Below are positions 11,602-23,516 of a stretch of DNA of 64,000 bases, piece after piece. Below the pieces are notes generated by a model. The model did no database searches. It was given only the letters and a program-made list of their open reading frames with translations, and was not told the origin of the DNA. The translations under genes were made by a program, and so were the position numbers. The first letter of the stretch is position 1; each line of letters begins with the position of its first letter. This stretch comes from Metellina segmentata (Eukaryota; Arthropoda; Arachnida; Araneae; Tetragnathidae). The DNA lies in assembly GCA_947359465.1 (NCBI GenBank), contig OX375872.1:10114137-10178136 (forward strand), in the 5' to 3' direction.

Positions 11602-12517
11602 GGGGTCCGCCTACCTTAAAATAGCGAATTTCGACGAAAATTCTAAATTTTTTTTGTTGCGTACTATTATTGCCTGCATTTTAACGTTTCCAAAACTGTT
11701 TCATTTTTAATTATACGACATTTAGAACCAAAGATATCGTTATTTAAACGCAAAGTGATAGCAGTCGAATAAAACCGGAAGTGTCAATTCGAAACCGGAC
11801 GTTAAAGGAAAAATCGAGTTTCATTCTTCTGTATTATATCACAATATATATCACAATATTATATCACAATGGCAGAAATTACCCGAGCTACTTTTAACCG
11901 TTTATAAGGATACCTATGTAATTACCCTGTATATTACTTTGTAAAAATATAATTTCTTTTGTAGCAAAAACTTTAAATGCATTTTCCCGCAAATGATAAT
12001 TTTACAAAATAGTTACCACCGTTTTTTCAATAACTTCCACAATTTTTAATATTTTTACTAGAAATTTTGAACATGCATTTTAAATACTATTAACTATGAT
12101 ATCAAATAAAATTTTTAAATAATATAGTATATTCTTTGATTTATAGCTGCTTTTGTGAATAATCTGCTACAAATTTTGAAATTTTTCATGAATATGTGCG
12201 TTACATGGCATATCTTCTTATGCTTACAAAATATTTCTTAGATTTTAGTCCATTTTGAAGATTGTGGTTACATTTATATTGTAAACAAAGGAAATTGATT
12301 TTAAGATATATATATTTTTTTCTACAGCTCTAACCGTTTCCATAAAATTTTATTAAAATTTACCTTGAATAACCAATTTTTTCAAATGGCAACAAAGAAT
12401 AATTTTTTTTGGTACCATTTCTTTGTGTTACATCTGTTTTTTAACTATATAAAAACATAAAAAGCAAAAAGCTAAAACAATTTAAAAAAAAAAAGTTGTC
12501 GACGGTAGGCGGATCCC
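11602..12517. mobile_element. TTAA-flanked non-autonomous DNA element E
   Basis: TTAA at 11598-11601 and 12518-12521 flanks terminal inverted repeats GGGGTCCGCCTACC and, inverted, GGGATCCGCCTACC (one mismatch). The 916-bp interior is extremely AT-rich with no transposase. TTAA target sites occur in both the Kolobok and piggyBac groups; the ends do not decide between them. Confidence 0.7.
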
Positions 12518-12799
12518 TTAACAGTGCGGCGTCTTAGATTTCAGAACTTAAAATATGTTTATTTTTTAAAATTGATATTGTTGGTGTATACTTTTATTTT
12601 TCACGAGGCAGACGTTTTCCCTGAACGTGGTAAACTAGAAAACCAGACAGTAGATAGGGATTTTACTTCCTGTTTTACACATCGGAGTAATCTTAAAATG
12701 AAAAATATCACCAATTATTGGCGATGTTGGTCTTTAATCTAACTGCAGTTGACCAATCAACTATCATATATCCATTCGGAAATTTATTATTTTGGATTT

Positions 12800-13083
12800 C
12801 TACTGGTGACGGTCCGGGATCAAATCCCGAAGTGAAGGATACGATAATAACCCCACGTCATTTTGAACTGCAGTAAGTTGACGAGGTCACAACAGAGCTG
12901 GCACCGCACTATCCAAACGTACACACCATGTCAACGTGAGGACATTTGAGGCCACCACAGGCCACCTAAGGTGCGGTGCACCAGCCCACTTTGTACACGA
13001 CGAACTTTGGTTGGATTCAAACTCGCAACTCCCCCCCCCCGGTTGTTAATCTGTTACTCTTCCAACCGGGCTACCGCGGCCCG
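12800..13083 (-). repeat. tRNA-derived SINE, head type 1, near full length
   Basis: Minus strand: the tRNA-like head has A box TAGCCCGGTTGG and a B box close to GAGTTTGAATCC, followed by the shared body (GGTGCACCTTA, CCTCACGTTGACATGG, CGGACCGTCACC). The start of the head is at 13083. Confidence 0.8.
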
Positions 13084-13182
13084 AAATCATATTAGGAAAA
13101 CAAGCCACGTGAAACAATATCCCGGATTAAAGGAAGTACGTTCCACCGCCAAAGCACTATACCACCACAGCCACCTCTAAAT

Positions 13183-13309
13183 GGTAAGGTAATTTTAATT
13201 AACGTCGTACAAAAGCAACACAACGGGCTATCGACGACGGTCCGGGATAAATCCCTCAAAGGAAACATCCGAGGACAAGACCAAGTAATTTTGAACCATG
13301 GTCAGATGA
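13183..13309 (-). repeat. SINE fragment (3' half)
   Basis: Minus-strand 3' half, from the GGTAATTTTAATTAACGTCG tail to GAACCATGGTCAGATGA. It stops directly at the target site of the hAT MITE at 13318. Confidence 0.75.
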
Positions 13310-13317
13310 TTTATTAT

Positions 13318-14420
13318 TAGGGCAACTTTTTTGTTGCAGCAAACATGTGAAAAGTTACATTTATGGAAATAAAGTTGCATTTATTTTGATACACTAAAAT
13401 CTAAAATAAAATATTCGTAAAAAATGAAAAAATTTCAAAATATCTTGACAATTTTAGTCGTGTACAATAGTATTATAATACCTCATTAAATACAAACAAA
13501 TGTTGAATGGCCGAACCTTGGCCAGTAATTTCTTTAACATTGAAAAACTGTGTATATAATGCTTAGTCATGTAATGTGATGTATCGGATAGCAGAAGAGC
13601 AAAATCCTTTCGCTCAACATTCAGAGATTTTAAAACGTCATCTAGAAGGCGAACAATATATTGATGATCGACCTCGCAAACTCTGCAGTGGATTACGCAA
13701 GTTTCCTCTTGAATATCGCCGACCGACCGGTATAGTGGTTAAGATGTTAGCCTCAAGATCGGAAGTTTCCTGGTTCGAATCCGGGCATGAATGTTTGTAT
13801 GAGTATGATGTAGAGGCGGCTGATGCACCTTAAATCTGTCGTGGCCGAAAGTCCTCACGTTGGGTTGGTGTGGAAGTTTGGAGAGTGGGGTGCCAGCTCA
13901 GGTGTTGCTTCGTCATCTGACCGTGGTTCAAAATTACGAAGTGATGTCCTCGGATCTTTCCCTTAAGGGATTGATCCCGGACCGTCGTCAATAGCACGTT
14001 GTGTTTCTCTAGTACGACGCTAACTAATAATTACCAATTACCTCTGGATGATCAAGAGTGCCAACCAATGTGTTAAAGTACTTCTTGCCATTTATTTAAC
14101 TTTCGTCTGATGGGAAGAACACCTTCTTTCTATGAACTTCTTGTTTGATCGTCAATACTTCGGCGTTCGCAAGATTCGACACACGTGATCGAAGGGTTGG
14201 TTCAGAGGGCAAAAAATGAAGTAGTAATTTCCTTTTAATTAATTTTAAGCTAAATTTTAAAAAGTTGCAGGTAGTTTCATTTATGCAGAAAGTTGCATTT
14301 ATGTTGCGATTATAACTCCCTTACAACACACCCCATGTAGGAGGAATTTTGATTTTAGTACTTTACATGCAGCATAGAACGAGTGAAAAAAAGTTGCATT
14401 TGTTGCAAAAAGTTGCCCAA
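13318..14420. mobile_element. hAT-like MITE F with a SINE inserted
   Basis: The left end TAGGGCAACTTTTTTGTTGC and the right end, inverted, TTGGGCAACTTTTTGCAAC form terminal inverted repeats of the YARNG hAT type. Imperfect 8-bp duplications flank it (TTTATTAT / CTAATTAT). The subterminal regions are full of AAGTTGCATTTATG words, probably transposase-binding sites. A type 2 SINE (13719-14040) sits inside. A related left end lies at 57553. Confidence 0.65.
13719..14040 (+). repeat. tRNA-derived SINE, head type 2
   Basis: The head has A box TATAGTGGTTAAG (13731-13743) and a perfect B box GGTTCGAATCC (13772-13782), close to tRNA-Asp/Glu and unlike head type 1. The body and tail (GTGGAAGTTTGGAGAGTGGGG, CATCTGACCGTGG, GATTGATCCCGGACCGTCG, ACGCTAACTAATAATTACC) are those of the type 1 SINEs. 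A second copy is at 55600-55915. Confidence 0.8.
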
Positions 14421-14429
14421 CTAATTATC

Positions 14430-15240
14430 TAAATGGAAAATGTATGCTGTTTTTAAAAGTGTTTAAGCAACCTCTTCGACTTTTTTCTTTTGGTGCTTCT
14501 TACTGTTCATTCGGTTCGTACTTCCGGAAGCAGTGGATAAGTCGCTTTGAAATGTACTACGATTTACAATAAATATTAATGCGTCTTCTCTTAGTTTACA
14601 ATGAAAATCTGACCTAAGGTTGCATTACTTAAAGGTCTCGTGCAAGTACTTTATTACTACTGTAAACACTTTAAGCTTCTTTTCGCACAGTTCAACTTCC
14701 AAAAAGTAGCCAACAAAGTTATAATAGAATCTCACAACTATTTTACTAGTTCCGCAAATATTTACGTTTATGAAAGTGATCATTACACACGCTCCGACAA
14801 GCATTGCGGTCACTTCTGAAACCAGTCATCATCACTTCCACGAAAGAAATGAATGAAATAGTGAACCTCCTTAGTTCCCAACCTTTTAGTTCTCTCCCCT
14901 TCATTAGACATTGACGAGTACCCCGCTCTTTATTACACCCACCCAGTGCCGTGGGTAAGAAGCGCCCTTGTGAAATAATTGTTGCTCCATGTTGTGTGTT
15001 AGATAAGCTTAAAATATCAATATAAATTATAAGTGTTTTATTATTTATGGGAGGGATGCAATTTTTAAGTAGCACGCCTCAATTCTTTATAATATGGAAG
15101 ATCAAAACAATAATGAAAATAGAATTAAAATAATATTTACTAATATATTATCTTACGATTAAAGTACAATAATTATTCATAAAATTTTAATACGATCCTT
15201 GAGATTGTTTCATGGATACTAGTTATATTTTAAATCAGGT
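14430..15240. other. Spacer, no gene recognised
   Basis: No family recognised. The minus-strand frame at 14746-15075 has no known motif. Confidence 0.45.
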
Positions 15241-15450
15241 TCAACTGTAGATAGAATATAGCCTCAAATCAGGAGCTGTGTCAAGCTTATAGCGATATTT
15301 ATTCTTAATGTATGCATAAGATGAAAATGCTCTTTCGATAAGCTATGTGTCAGTGAAAGGTAATAAGTATTTTATTGCTTTGTCAATGAATTCTGGGTAC
15401 TCTTCTTTCATTACTAGCCAGACGTCAATGATATCAGTTTTATACATAAC
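15241..15450 (-). pseudogene. hAT transposase C-terminal fragment (ZBED/SCAND3-like)
   Basis: Minus-strand translation shows the end of a hAT dimerisation region: YLLPFTDT, then a stop in place of a residue, LIERAFSSYAYIKNKYRYKL and DTAPDLRLYS, ending in a natural stop. It matches the family pattern PF..T.L.E..FS...IK.K.R..L....DLR. It was found by reading across the in-frame TAG. Too short to be functional. Confidence 0.6.
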
Positions 15451-15589
15451 TTTCCAATAGTTTCGTTCAATTTGGATGGAAAACTTATGTGTTTTTCTGT
15501 GTCATTTTGTATTTAATCGTATTTAGTATGTTTGAATTGCGTTTTATTGCATTTTTCATGTTTCTGGGGAGCAAGAAGACTGATTTACG

Positions 15590-16225
15590 AAAACATCCCA
15601 AATATGGTGAAGTTTTTACAGCTGACCAAGTTCTGGCACGTTTGAAGGAGGCAGAAGAGAAATAGAACAAAATGAAGCAGAGTGAGAAGAAAGCGAAAGA
15701 GACAGGAGTAAGCAAGAAATCAAGAAAGAAGCAAATGGAAAGGAAAACAGAACTTGAGGAGAGCGAGGATGAGGAACTGTTGAAAGAATTAACTAACATT
15801 GACGATGAAGAGTTTGAAATTCTTCAAACATTCAAGCAAAATATAGAAGACTAGCTTCTAGGGGAAGTTAAATGTTTTAGAGCCATTCATAGAAGACTTT
15901 GAGATGACTAAGTTTCTGCTTGTAGATGCTGAGGAGGCAAAGAGAAAGAAAACCCTTTTTTTCGTATGCATGAAGGGTGGGTGTCGTTTCAGTAGAAGAG
16001 TTTGAGCTTACGGACTCAAAAGCATTGATAATGCATAGACTAAATTCTCTGTGGTTGAAAAAGACTAATTCTGTGTTACCGAAGACCATGTCAAAGCAAT
16101 TTTACCTTCTCCAACCTGTTGCAAAGAAGGCCGTAAAGAAATTTTCCTATTTGAGGGCACTGTTAATGTGCAAGAAATGTAATGTTAGTGTGTTTTTTGT
16201 ATCTAAGTTTGTATTCAATTTTTAA
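15590..16225 (+). pseudogene. Possible pogo/Tigger-like transposase C-terminal remnant
   Basis: From about 15596 the + strand reads KTDLRKHPKYGEVFTADQVL and ARLKEAEEK, then a stop, then a Lys/Glu-rich stretch (15672-15854) with an acidic patch. This resembles the C-terminal tail after the DDE domain of pogo/jerky-type transposases. The frame at 15977-16225 may continue it after a frameshift. No catalytic residues are seen, so the call is tentative. Confidence 0.4.
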
Positions 16226-16420
16226 TTTTCAAATTTGTAATTTTCAAATTTGTAATTATCTGTTTTTTACACTAAATACATTCTTTGTTCAGTAAATATT
16301 TGAATTATTTATTCTTATGTATTCCTGGAAGTCCACGTCATGATCAATGCAACTTTCAAGTGTCCGCTATATTTTGCTGGGGTAGGAAGTGGGAGTATTG
16401 GTAAATGTAAAGTTCAAAAC

Positions 16421-16766
16421 GGGGTTATTGTAAACATGGTATAAGAAGGGTCAAAATACCATTGAAGTTTCTTCTACTGCCATGATTACTGCTCGTGATG
16501 TCACTTGTTCAATATTCAATATCAGGAAGAAAATCGTTGTTTACAATTACCCCTACTTTCAGGGAGTAATTGTAAACACGTGGGATAATTGTAAACAGCC
16601 GAGTACGATGTTAAATTTCTCTTTTCTGGAATCTTCCTAATAATTAAACAGCAAAGTAGAATTGTGACAAGAGTTAGTTCAGTAGGGTGTACAATGTTTA
16701 ATTACTTTATCAAGAGTGAAAATAGGGATTGAAAGTGAGCATACAAATTTTGCTTACAATTACCCC
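16421..16766. repeat. Cluster of GGGGTAATTGTAAAC motifs with a large inverted repeat
   Basis: Five close matches to G3-4(T/A)NATTGTAAAC: 16421-16436 (+), 16539-16553 (-), 16562-16577 (+), 16582-16596 (+) and 16753-16766 (-). The second and third form a near-perfect 39-nt hairpin at 16539-16577. Such clusters are typical of subterminal transposase-binding sites. They follow the possible pogo-like fragment and may be the end of the same element. Confidence 0.55.
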
Positions 16767-17119
16767 GCCTAACCCTATTTCGTTTTGTTCTAAACGTTTT
16801 TGCCATCAATTTAATGCTTACTATTGAAAATATGCATAGATGACTGGATGCATCTTGACTCAATGTAGTCTCTTCCCCAGTGTATCGCTGTCCCCCAGTG
16901 ATTGTTCCCGATACATCGGTAGGGTTTCAGTATTCCTAATCTGATTCGCTTGACATAACTTTTAACTTTCATTTCTCTTCCAAACATAAAAATGTTTTTT
17001 TATTTCGTTTGTCAATTGAAAAAGTTACATATTTTATATGTGTGCATTTTTGTATCGAATAAGCAAGGTTGTTAGGGGCTGCTTGTCCATGCCCTTATGC
17101 CATAAAACCCAATCAACCA

Positions 17120-17903
17120 AATAAATTTTTCTGGTCTTTGGTGTATCCCCCATTCCCATGCGATATTTTTTCCCCCTGGAAGTGCGATAGATCGGTAGGG
17201 TTACAGTATTCATGTTTTGCCCCAGATTCTCTTGAAATAAATCCTACATTTCCTTCCAACCAGGGACCTCCAACTACTTAATAGCTCCCATGAGCTCCGA
17301 AAACAAAATTACAGAAAAAACAGTCTCTGTTGAAAGAGTTCCCAACGCCAAAAGTCTCCCAACTGTCTTGCTGCAAAACGCTTCTTGTTATCGCCATGGT
17401 TTTTTTTTCTTCCCTGAAACAAATACTTCTTCGGATAGGGAGGAGCCGATTGATGCCTCGATTCAGTTGGTGGATCGAAATGAAACGAATGACGCAACGG
17501 ACAATCTGTAACGCTTCCCCTAGAAAGTGCTCGTTAAAGCCTCGGCAATCCTTGACCTTTCATACAGAATCTTTCCGCACATCTTCCTGTGTTCATCTTA
17601 AACGGTCAGATTGCTTTCAGTTCGATAGACCGTCTCGCGTTGTTGAACCGAACACAAGGTGGGGAGAAAGGATTCCTTAGTGACGTGCTGGTCGGTGCAT
17701 TAGTTGAATCCTTCCCTGGGCCCAATCACGTCACTGTGCTGCTTTCCTTGAGTGGATTGACGGATTATACCGAACGGAAAACACTGGCATTTGGCGACGA
17801 GTGCAAAAATAATTTATAACTCAGGTGACAGTTCGGAATTTGTGTCAATGGTCGAATTCTGTGAGTTGCTTGGGAATCGGGTGGAACATCCAAACCGTCA
17901 GGA
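17120..17903 (+). promoter_or_regulatory. Putative tinman 5' flank / 5' UTR
   Basis: Sequence directly upstream of the tinman ATG is noticeably less AT-rich than the surrounding DNA and lacks the recognised repeats. That suits a promoter or leader, but no TATA box or initiator can be assigned with confidence. An E-box-like CAGGTG lies at 17822-17827. Short open frames at 17290-17819 overlap in several phases and resemble no known family. Confidence 0.3.
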
Positions 17904-18369
17904 ATGCTGGCATCCAGCCAATCACCAAATCGCTCGTCGATTTTGTTTTCTGTAAAAGAGATCCTCTCTGACGATTCCTACTTCAACAACACCAACTTGG
18001 ATAAAATGCTGCTGGACGCCATCCATCTCAACTGCAATGGAAACTTGAACTGGCACCAGGAATCTCCAGGCTGGGAGAATGGCAAGTCGAACAATAACGC
18101 ACAATGGTATGTCCAGTCCGAAGAACCCAACAAAAGCCCGCAGATCTCAGCACCGATATCCCCCTTGGAGTCGGAATCCATCCTATGCTCTCCGAGTTCC
18201 GTCTCGGAAACGAACAACCCTCCCCTTAGCAATATTAATATCGAACACTATTCGAGAATATGCAACGAGAATTTTCAAGACTTTAAGGTCTGGCCGTCGA
18301 ACAAATTTGCTGGAGGATATGATTCGAACGAGCACAGCAGCAGCAGTTCTAGCAGCCCTGAGGAGAAAA
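17904..18369 (+). CDS. tin: tinman/NK4 homeobox gene, exon 1 (N-terminal half)
   Basis: First coding exon of an NK-2 class homeobox transcription factor, a nuclear DNA-binding regulator; in bilaterians the NK4 group acts in cardiac and visceral mesoderm. Seen here: ATG at 17904 is the first Met after an in-frame TGA at 17862. Residues 13-21 read ILFSVKEIL, matching the TN/eh1-like motif (FSVxxIL) near the N terminus of tinman/Nkx2 proteins, which recruits Groucho-type corepressors. The rest is low-complexity, rich in Asn, Ser and Pro, with a seven-Ser run near residue 148. The exon ends at GTAAGT (18370), a strong donor, leaving one base of codon 156. The longer open frame running to 18440 is intron read-through. 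Family assignment rests on the TN motif plus the homeodomain in exon 2. An additional upstream 5' UTR exon cannot be excluded. Confidence 0.85.
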
Positions 18370-18532
18370 GTAAGTTGAAAATCATTTGTGTGTTGATTGT
18401 TTGTAAGAGTTTCAATATGGAAATCGTAGTAAAGTGTTGAGAAAGGAAGCTGCGTTCATGAACAGTTTTTTAAATAACAAAGAAATTTCTCTCTCTTTTT
18501 TTTAAACTAAATAATCTTTTATGGTAGGTAGA

Positions 18533-18735
18533 CAGTTAATTAACATCGCGTCACACTGGAGCAATACAACGCGTTATTGGTGATGGTCCAGAATCAATCC
18601 CCCCCCCCTGAGGGAAAGATCCGTGGACAACTCGTAATTTTTAACCCAAATACTTTTTTCTGAAAGCTGCTGGGATCGTTGATTGGTTAGTAGTTGAATT
18701 TACGTCTCACTGGAGCAACTCGACGGGTTATTTAA
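18533..18735 (-). repeat. SINE 3' fragments (two pieces)
   Basis: 18533-18640 carries the SINE tail and the GGTCCAGAATCAATCC block with a C-run expansion. 18700-18735 is a second short piece (TTACGTCTCACTGGAGCAAC). Both lie just inside the tinman intron. Confidence 0.65.
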
Positions 18736-18739
18736 TCGG

Positions 18740-20500
18740 ATTGATAAAGAAAAATAATCAATGATTTTAGTTATATATAAACAACAGTAAAAAATAACGA
18801 TGAAATTGCAGCTGCTGAATTCGTCTCTTGTTTTGCAGTTTTATGGATAATTTTAGGTGTGCTTAAAGTGGAAATTGTGGATTATTGTTATTAAAACGCT
18901 AAATTTTCTCGCTATCTTAGAATATGTTGCTCCATGGCCTATTTTTATTCTAAGCAATCTAAGTAAGGAAGTATGGAAGTATTAATACAGATATCGGATT
19001 ATTTGTATATATGAAAATAATCCCCGTATCAACGGCTTAGAGCAGAAACTCATTAAATGACAAAAAGTTAAATTTTACAGCACAGCCGATTAAAGACTGG
19101 CTACTAGTTTTGGGTTGAAAATAAAAAATTTAAACTTTTTGATGGGGATATTTTTTTTTTCAAGCCGAATATAAAAAGCAATTCATTTTCATCACCATGT
19201 GAAAATAATCATCTAGAGTAAAATAAAAAACCCTTTCCTAAAAATTTCAGTAAATGAATTTCTACTCAAATTTGACGATGTAATGCTTATATATACTGCT
19301 ACTATTTCATTTTTGTGACAAACCAAATGTATAATCTAGGATACTAGGATAAATTAAATGTTTTAATTTTCTCTGAGTTGTTGGTTTTCAAGTGAAGCAC
19401 ACTAAGTTATAAAGCTTCTGAGAAAACGAAGGGCAAAAAGTCCTACTCCTTTAAGTGTACTTCTTAAGAAGAGATTTAACCTTTATTCAAAGAACTTCAT
19501 CAGTCTAAAGATCACTTCATTATGATCTGGTAAACCAAAACTAGTATCTTAAAAATTTCGATCTATTCACTTGGAATCCGATAATAGATTGAAGAAATTC
19601 AATTATATTACTCTATCACACGAAATAAACTCGTGACAGCTGCATCTCTGATTTATGATGTTAATTAGGTGTAGTGTAGGTAACTATAATAGAAAAAAAT
19701 GAAGAAATGCTAAAAATGTTTCCAGCTAAAAACGAGTTTATCCCTATCACCCAAACAAAATACGTATGGTACATTAATGTTTCAAAGTAAATAACATTAT
19801 TTGTGGGAAATTTTATTTCTCATGTTAAAATATCATTGCTTAACAAATAAAAAATTTTTCTGTAATTTCATAAAGTCCTTTAATTTGTTTTAAGTTTAAG
19901 ACATAATCGTAAGTCTTTGTGAGCAGCACTTTTTTGTCTGGTAAGATAGGTTAACTAATGATACAAATATTTTACTATAAAACAGTATCAGCCCAATTCG
20001 TTGTAAATTTCGTCTTTTATACAAAAAAATCTAACACAAACTGAAAGGTATTTGAACAGGTAGATTTTTGTTTGCAATTTTTCCGAAAATGCATGCATAA
20101 AAAATATTTACAAAAGCATGATACCGTTATATATTTCGGTTGAGTGAATAAAACGCACCAATAAATTATTTGGTAATCCATCGAATATTTTCGATATGCA
20201 ATTGTTTTTCAAACAGGTGTATATCTTTATAAATGCATAATTCATTCTTGTATGATAACAATCAAGAATATATTTCGAGAAAGAGCAGAATAAAATTATG
20301 AGAATTCATAACATCAGAGTGATATCATGAATTATATATTCAGTACCGAAAGCTTTCGAAAAGTCACACGTTGCAGAGAGGATGTCATGAGATTATTCAA
20401 TAAAAGTGCACCCTTACTGTAGAATATTAAAACCCAGCAAATCTAAAAATAGTCGGGGCACCTACGAAGGACGTGTAATTTGTAAAAATGCATAAACCTC
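18740..20500. other. AT-rich intronic DNA, no gene recognised
   Basis: No coding, RNA or transposon signature recognised. Proximal intron sequence could hold regulatory elements, but nothing visible singles one out. Confidence 0.4.
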
Positions 20501-20506
20501 TGAGGG

Positions 20507-20610
20507 AGATATTTTAATTAACGACGCACTGGAGCAACACAATGGACTATTGGTGATGGTCCGGAATTAAACCCAAAGGAAAAGATTCGAGGACAATACC
20601 ACGTAAAACC
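20507..20610 (-). repeat. SINE 3' fragment
   Basis: Minus-strand tail piece: TTAATTAACGACGCACTGG, then GGTCCGGAATTAAACCC and the GAGGACAATACCACGT block. Confidence 0.65.
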
Positions 20611-20649
20611 TCTGATGAATTCAAACGCATACCACCTTGAAATATGCAG

Positions 20650-21580
20650 TCTTTCTAGCATGAATAGTACCTTCTACCATTTATACCTTCTTGACCAATA
20701 TAATATTTACAAAGCATTCTATTCCAAGGAAATGAGCAAAGAAATCGTTCCGAAGGATTCTATTCTAAGGTTTATTTCTCTATATATTCCATGACCTCTC
20801 AGTTTATTCTTCTAACCACTCAGTTTACTATTTCCTATTTATTACATTTCCTCTCAGTTTATTTTTCTATCTATTCCGCATTCTCAAGACTCCTGAGAAA
20901 TACAAAAGAGAGAACAACTCTGAAATAATTACTTCATTTCAATACTAAAATATTTGAGGTAATTATACAATCCCCAAGATCAAGTGTAATGTAATAATTA
21001 AAGTTTGAAAAACTAAAAGGTTTGCAAAATCAAGAGCATTTACTTCGAAGGGTATCATCTGTAAATTACCGAATGTGAAAAAGCAGCAAGAATAAAATCT
21101 AAAAATCCTGCAAGAAAATAAGATTGAAAATAATTCCTAAAATGTAGCAAAAACAATAAAAAATACAACAGCAGAGACAAGAAAAATACTCTATTCATTC
21201 TCAAACAAACACTTCTTCCAAATGCCTTGTTACCATTTTTATGTTACAAAACTATTTTCACCTAAAATGGCATGAGTTGAAAATTAGTCTTAAAGTAATA
21301 TATAATCTCAAGATCATACCTGGAGAATTCCCTAACCATCTTAACACCTTCCTATCTATTGCATTACCACCCCGTGCATTTTTTATAGATTACATTACCT
21401 CAGTTTATTTTTGTAGTTATTGCATCGCCACCCAGTTAATTTTTCTATCTATTGCATCACCTCAGAATATTTTTCAACCTATTGAAATACCACACAGTTT
21501 ATTGTTCTACTATTGCATTTACCACTCAATTTATTTTTCTATTCATTTCGCATTGCCTCACAGTTTATTTTCTTTCATAC
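20650..21580 (+). repeat. Minisatellite B remnants and CTCAGTTTATTTTTCTA repeats
   Basis: 20700-20770 carries TTCTATTCCAAGGAAATG units of family B. 20770-20880 and 21340-21580 carry irregular repeats of CTCAGTTTATTTTTCTATCT with ATTGCAT. The longer open frame here (21241-21636) is a product of this simple sequence. Confidence 0.5.
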
Positions 21581-22359
21581 ATGCGCAATACACTTCCTTC
21601 ATCAAAATATGTAAACATTTTAATTTCTTCCTATAAAGAATCTTATACCGTTAGTTTTAATATTCTAAATGCAGTGGTCTTAACATTTAATCAAACTAAG
21701 CATATCTTTAAAAATATTTCATTCGTTTAATTCAAAAATGAACCATCATAAAATCACGCGACTTGAGTTGAGAAGTATGCAAAGTTGTGTAAGGAACTTC
21801 GAAATTGTAAAATAAATAACTGAGGGAAAAGGAAGATCTTAAATGGAAATGTTTTCTGGAATAAAGTTGATCGAAATTAGGGAGATATTTAGAAAAAATC
21901 ATATAACTTTTCTCCGCTGTTTTTGTGACATACATAGTTATATTTACTCATCATCATATATCTGTTTCGTCCTCAGAATCATCAACACTAAAATATGAAG
22001 ATTAAAAAGAGAAGATGATACTTTTGATGGACAAATTAGGAAATGAAGAAAATCAATAAGCCTTTTACCGTACATTAAAATTTTTGACAGTATCACAATG
22101 ATTGAGTTTAATTCATTTTACCTTTAAATTTTCTCTTGTGTTAAATTTTTTGGAGTCTATTGACAGTGACATTTTATCAAACTGAGACTAGAGGTCATTC
22201 AGCATTTTATTATACGCCAATATCTTACCCTCGAATACCTTGTATAATTTTTGTTCCTGGAAGTGTAAGTAGAAAATTTGTAAAAGAATAATATATAACA
22301 ACTAAAAGTGCATAACAATACAGCATAACTTTGATAAATCGTCGCTTGGATAACTCTGC

Positions 22360-22655
22360 ACAATGGTTAAGTAGTCAGTTTCTTCAGACCTATCTAATTC
22401 TTATAGACCCATGAATATAATAAAACCCTCGTTTACTCGCCGTGAATTCAAATACTACCCTGGATTACTTGTAGCGAATTCAAATGATACCTTAGGTAAC
22501 TCGTCAGTCCGGATAAGTAATTAGTTTTCTTCAGTCCTATATAGCTCTCATAAACAGCAATGTAATTAAATCCTCCTTTACTTATCGCGAATTCAAATGC
22601 AATCATTGATTAATCGTCGCGTATTTAAATGATACCCTGAGTAACTCGTTACAGT
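22360..22655 (+). repeat. Two-unit tandem repeat (about 150 bp)
   Basis: Two diverged copies share AAGTAGTCAGTTTCTTCAG, then CTCTCATAGACC-like sequence, TTTACTCGCCG and GAATTCAAATGATACCCTGA. Non-coding, inside the tinman intron. Confidence 0.55.
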
Positions 22656-23516
22656 GAAATATTTTTAAAGATGCAGGTACTGTATATGATATGGCAAACA
22701 AGAAGTCGAAAATGAGGACTCATGAATTTATTTTCAATCAAAAATGAAAATGAATGCTCTTTTCTGACATAAATGACTACATAAATATTGATAACAATGT
22801 TGTAGTATGTTCTCAAGCTACCATTGAAGATTTAACTACGGAATGTTTATAAGAAAAGCGTAAAAGCGTTAGGGACGAAGTGAAAATGAAGAAATTATTT
22901 TACCACCCAATGAAACACAAGTTTTTGAAGCCTCAGAAATAATTCGACATTGCATTAAATGATTTAAAAGTGCTACTGACGATGAATTCAAAGCACAAAT
23001 TTTTCGAGAAGAAAGTTTTAATTATACTGAATGCTGTTCGTTTCAGTAAAATATAGAGTAGTACTTGGCAGTATGATATGCATATAAAGTGGAAAAGCTT
23101 CAAGAAAATGTTCAAATGTAACTTAAAAGAGTTCAACGTTTTCAGTACTTCCATTCATTTGTATTATTATTGTAATGAATACTAATGTTTAAAATTTACA
23201 CTATCGTTACGTAAATCCAACTACCTACCTACCATTCTTATTTTAAAAGATTGATCATTTTTCTAATTAGTTCCCAAGTGTAGGGAGTTCGATTTATACA
23301 TGAGAGTATTTCTTCTGTTTCTTGATGTTTGGTGCAGATGGGCCACATATGGCCCTTGCGCCATAAAACATCCAATCCTGTGTAAGTAGTTCAGAAAAAT
23401 ATTGTTAAATGACCTACATTAAAACAAGGTCAAAATACATTTTTTACATTGTTCGAGAAACTACATAGCAATAAACACTAGTCAATCACCAAAGATTTTT
23501 CTTAAATCTTTAGTTT

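Noticed and set aside
13725..13790. A genuine tRNA gene (A and B boxes present)
   Set aside because: The cloverleaf is not complete and the sequence continues into the SINE body; the same head recurs at 55600-55915.
13576..13833. 85-codon frame on + strand
   Set aside because: It runs across the tRNA-like head of a SINE, so it is not a gene.
17290..17819. Possible extra upstream exon of tinman or a separate small gene
   Set aside because: Several short overlapping frames without motifs; a stop lies in frame before the tinman ATG and no acceptor with a supported partner was found.
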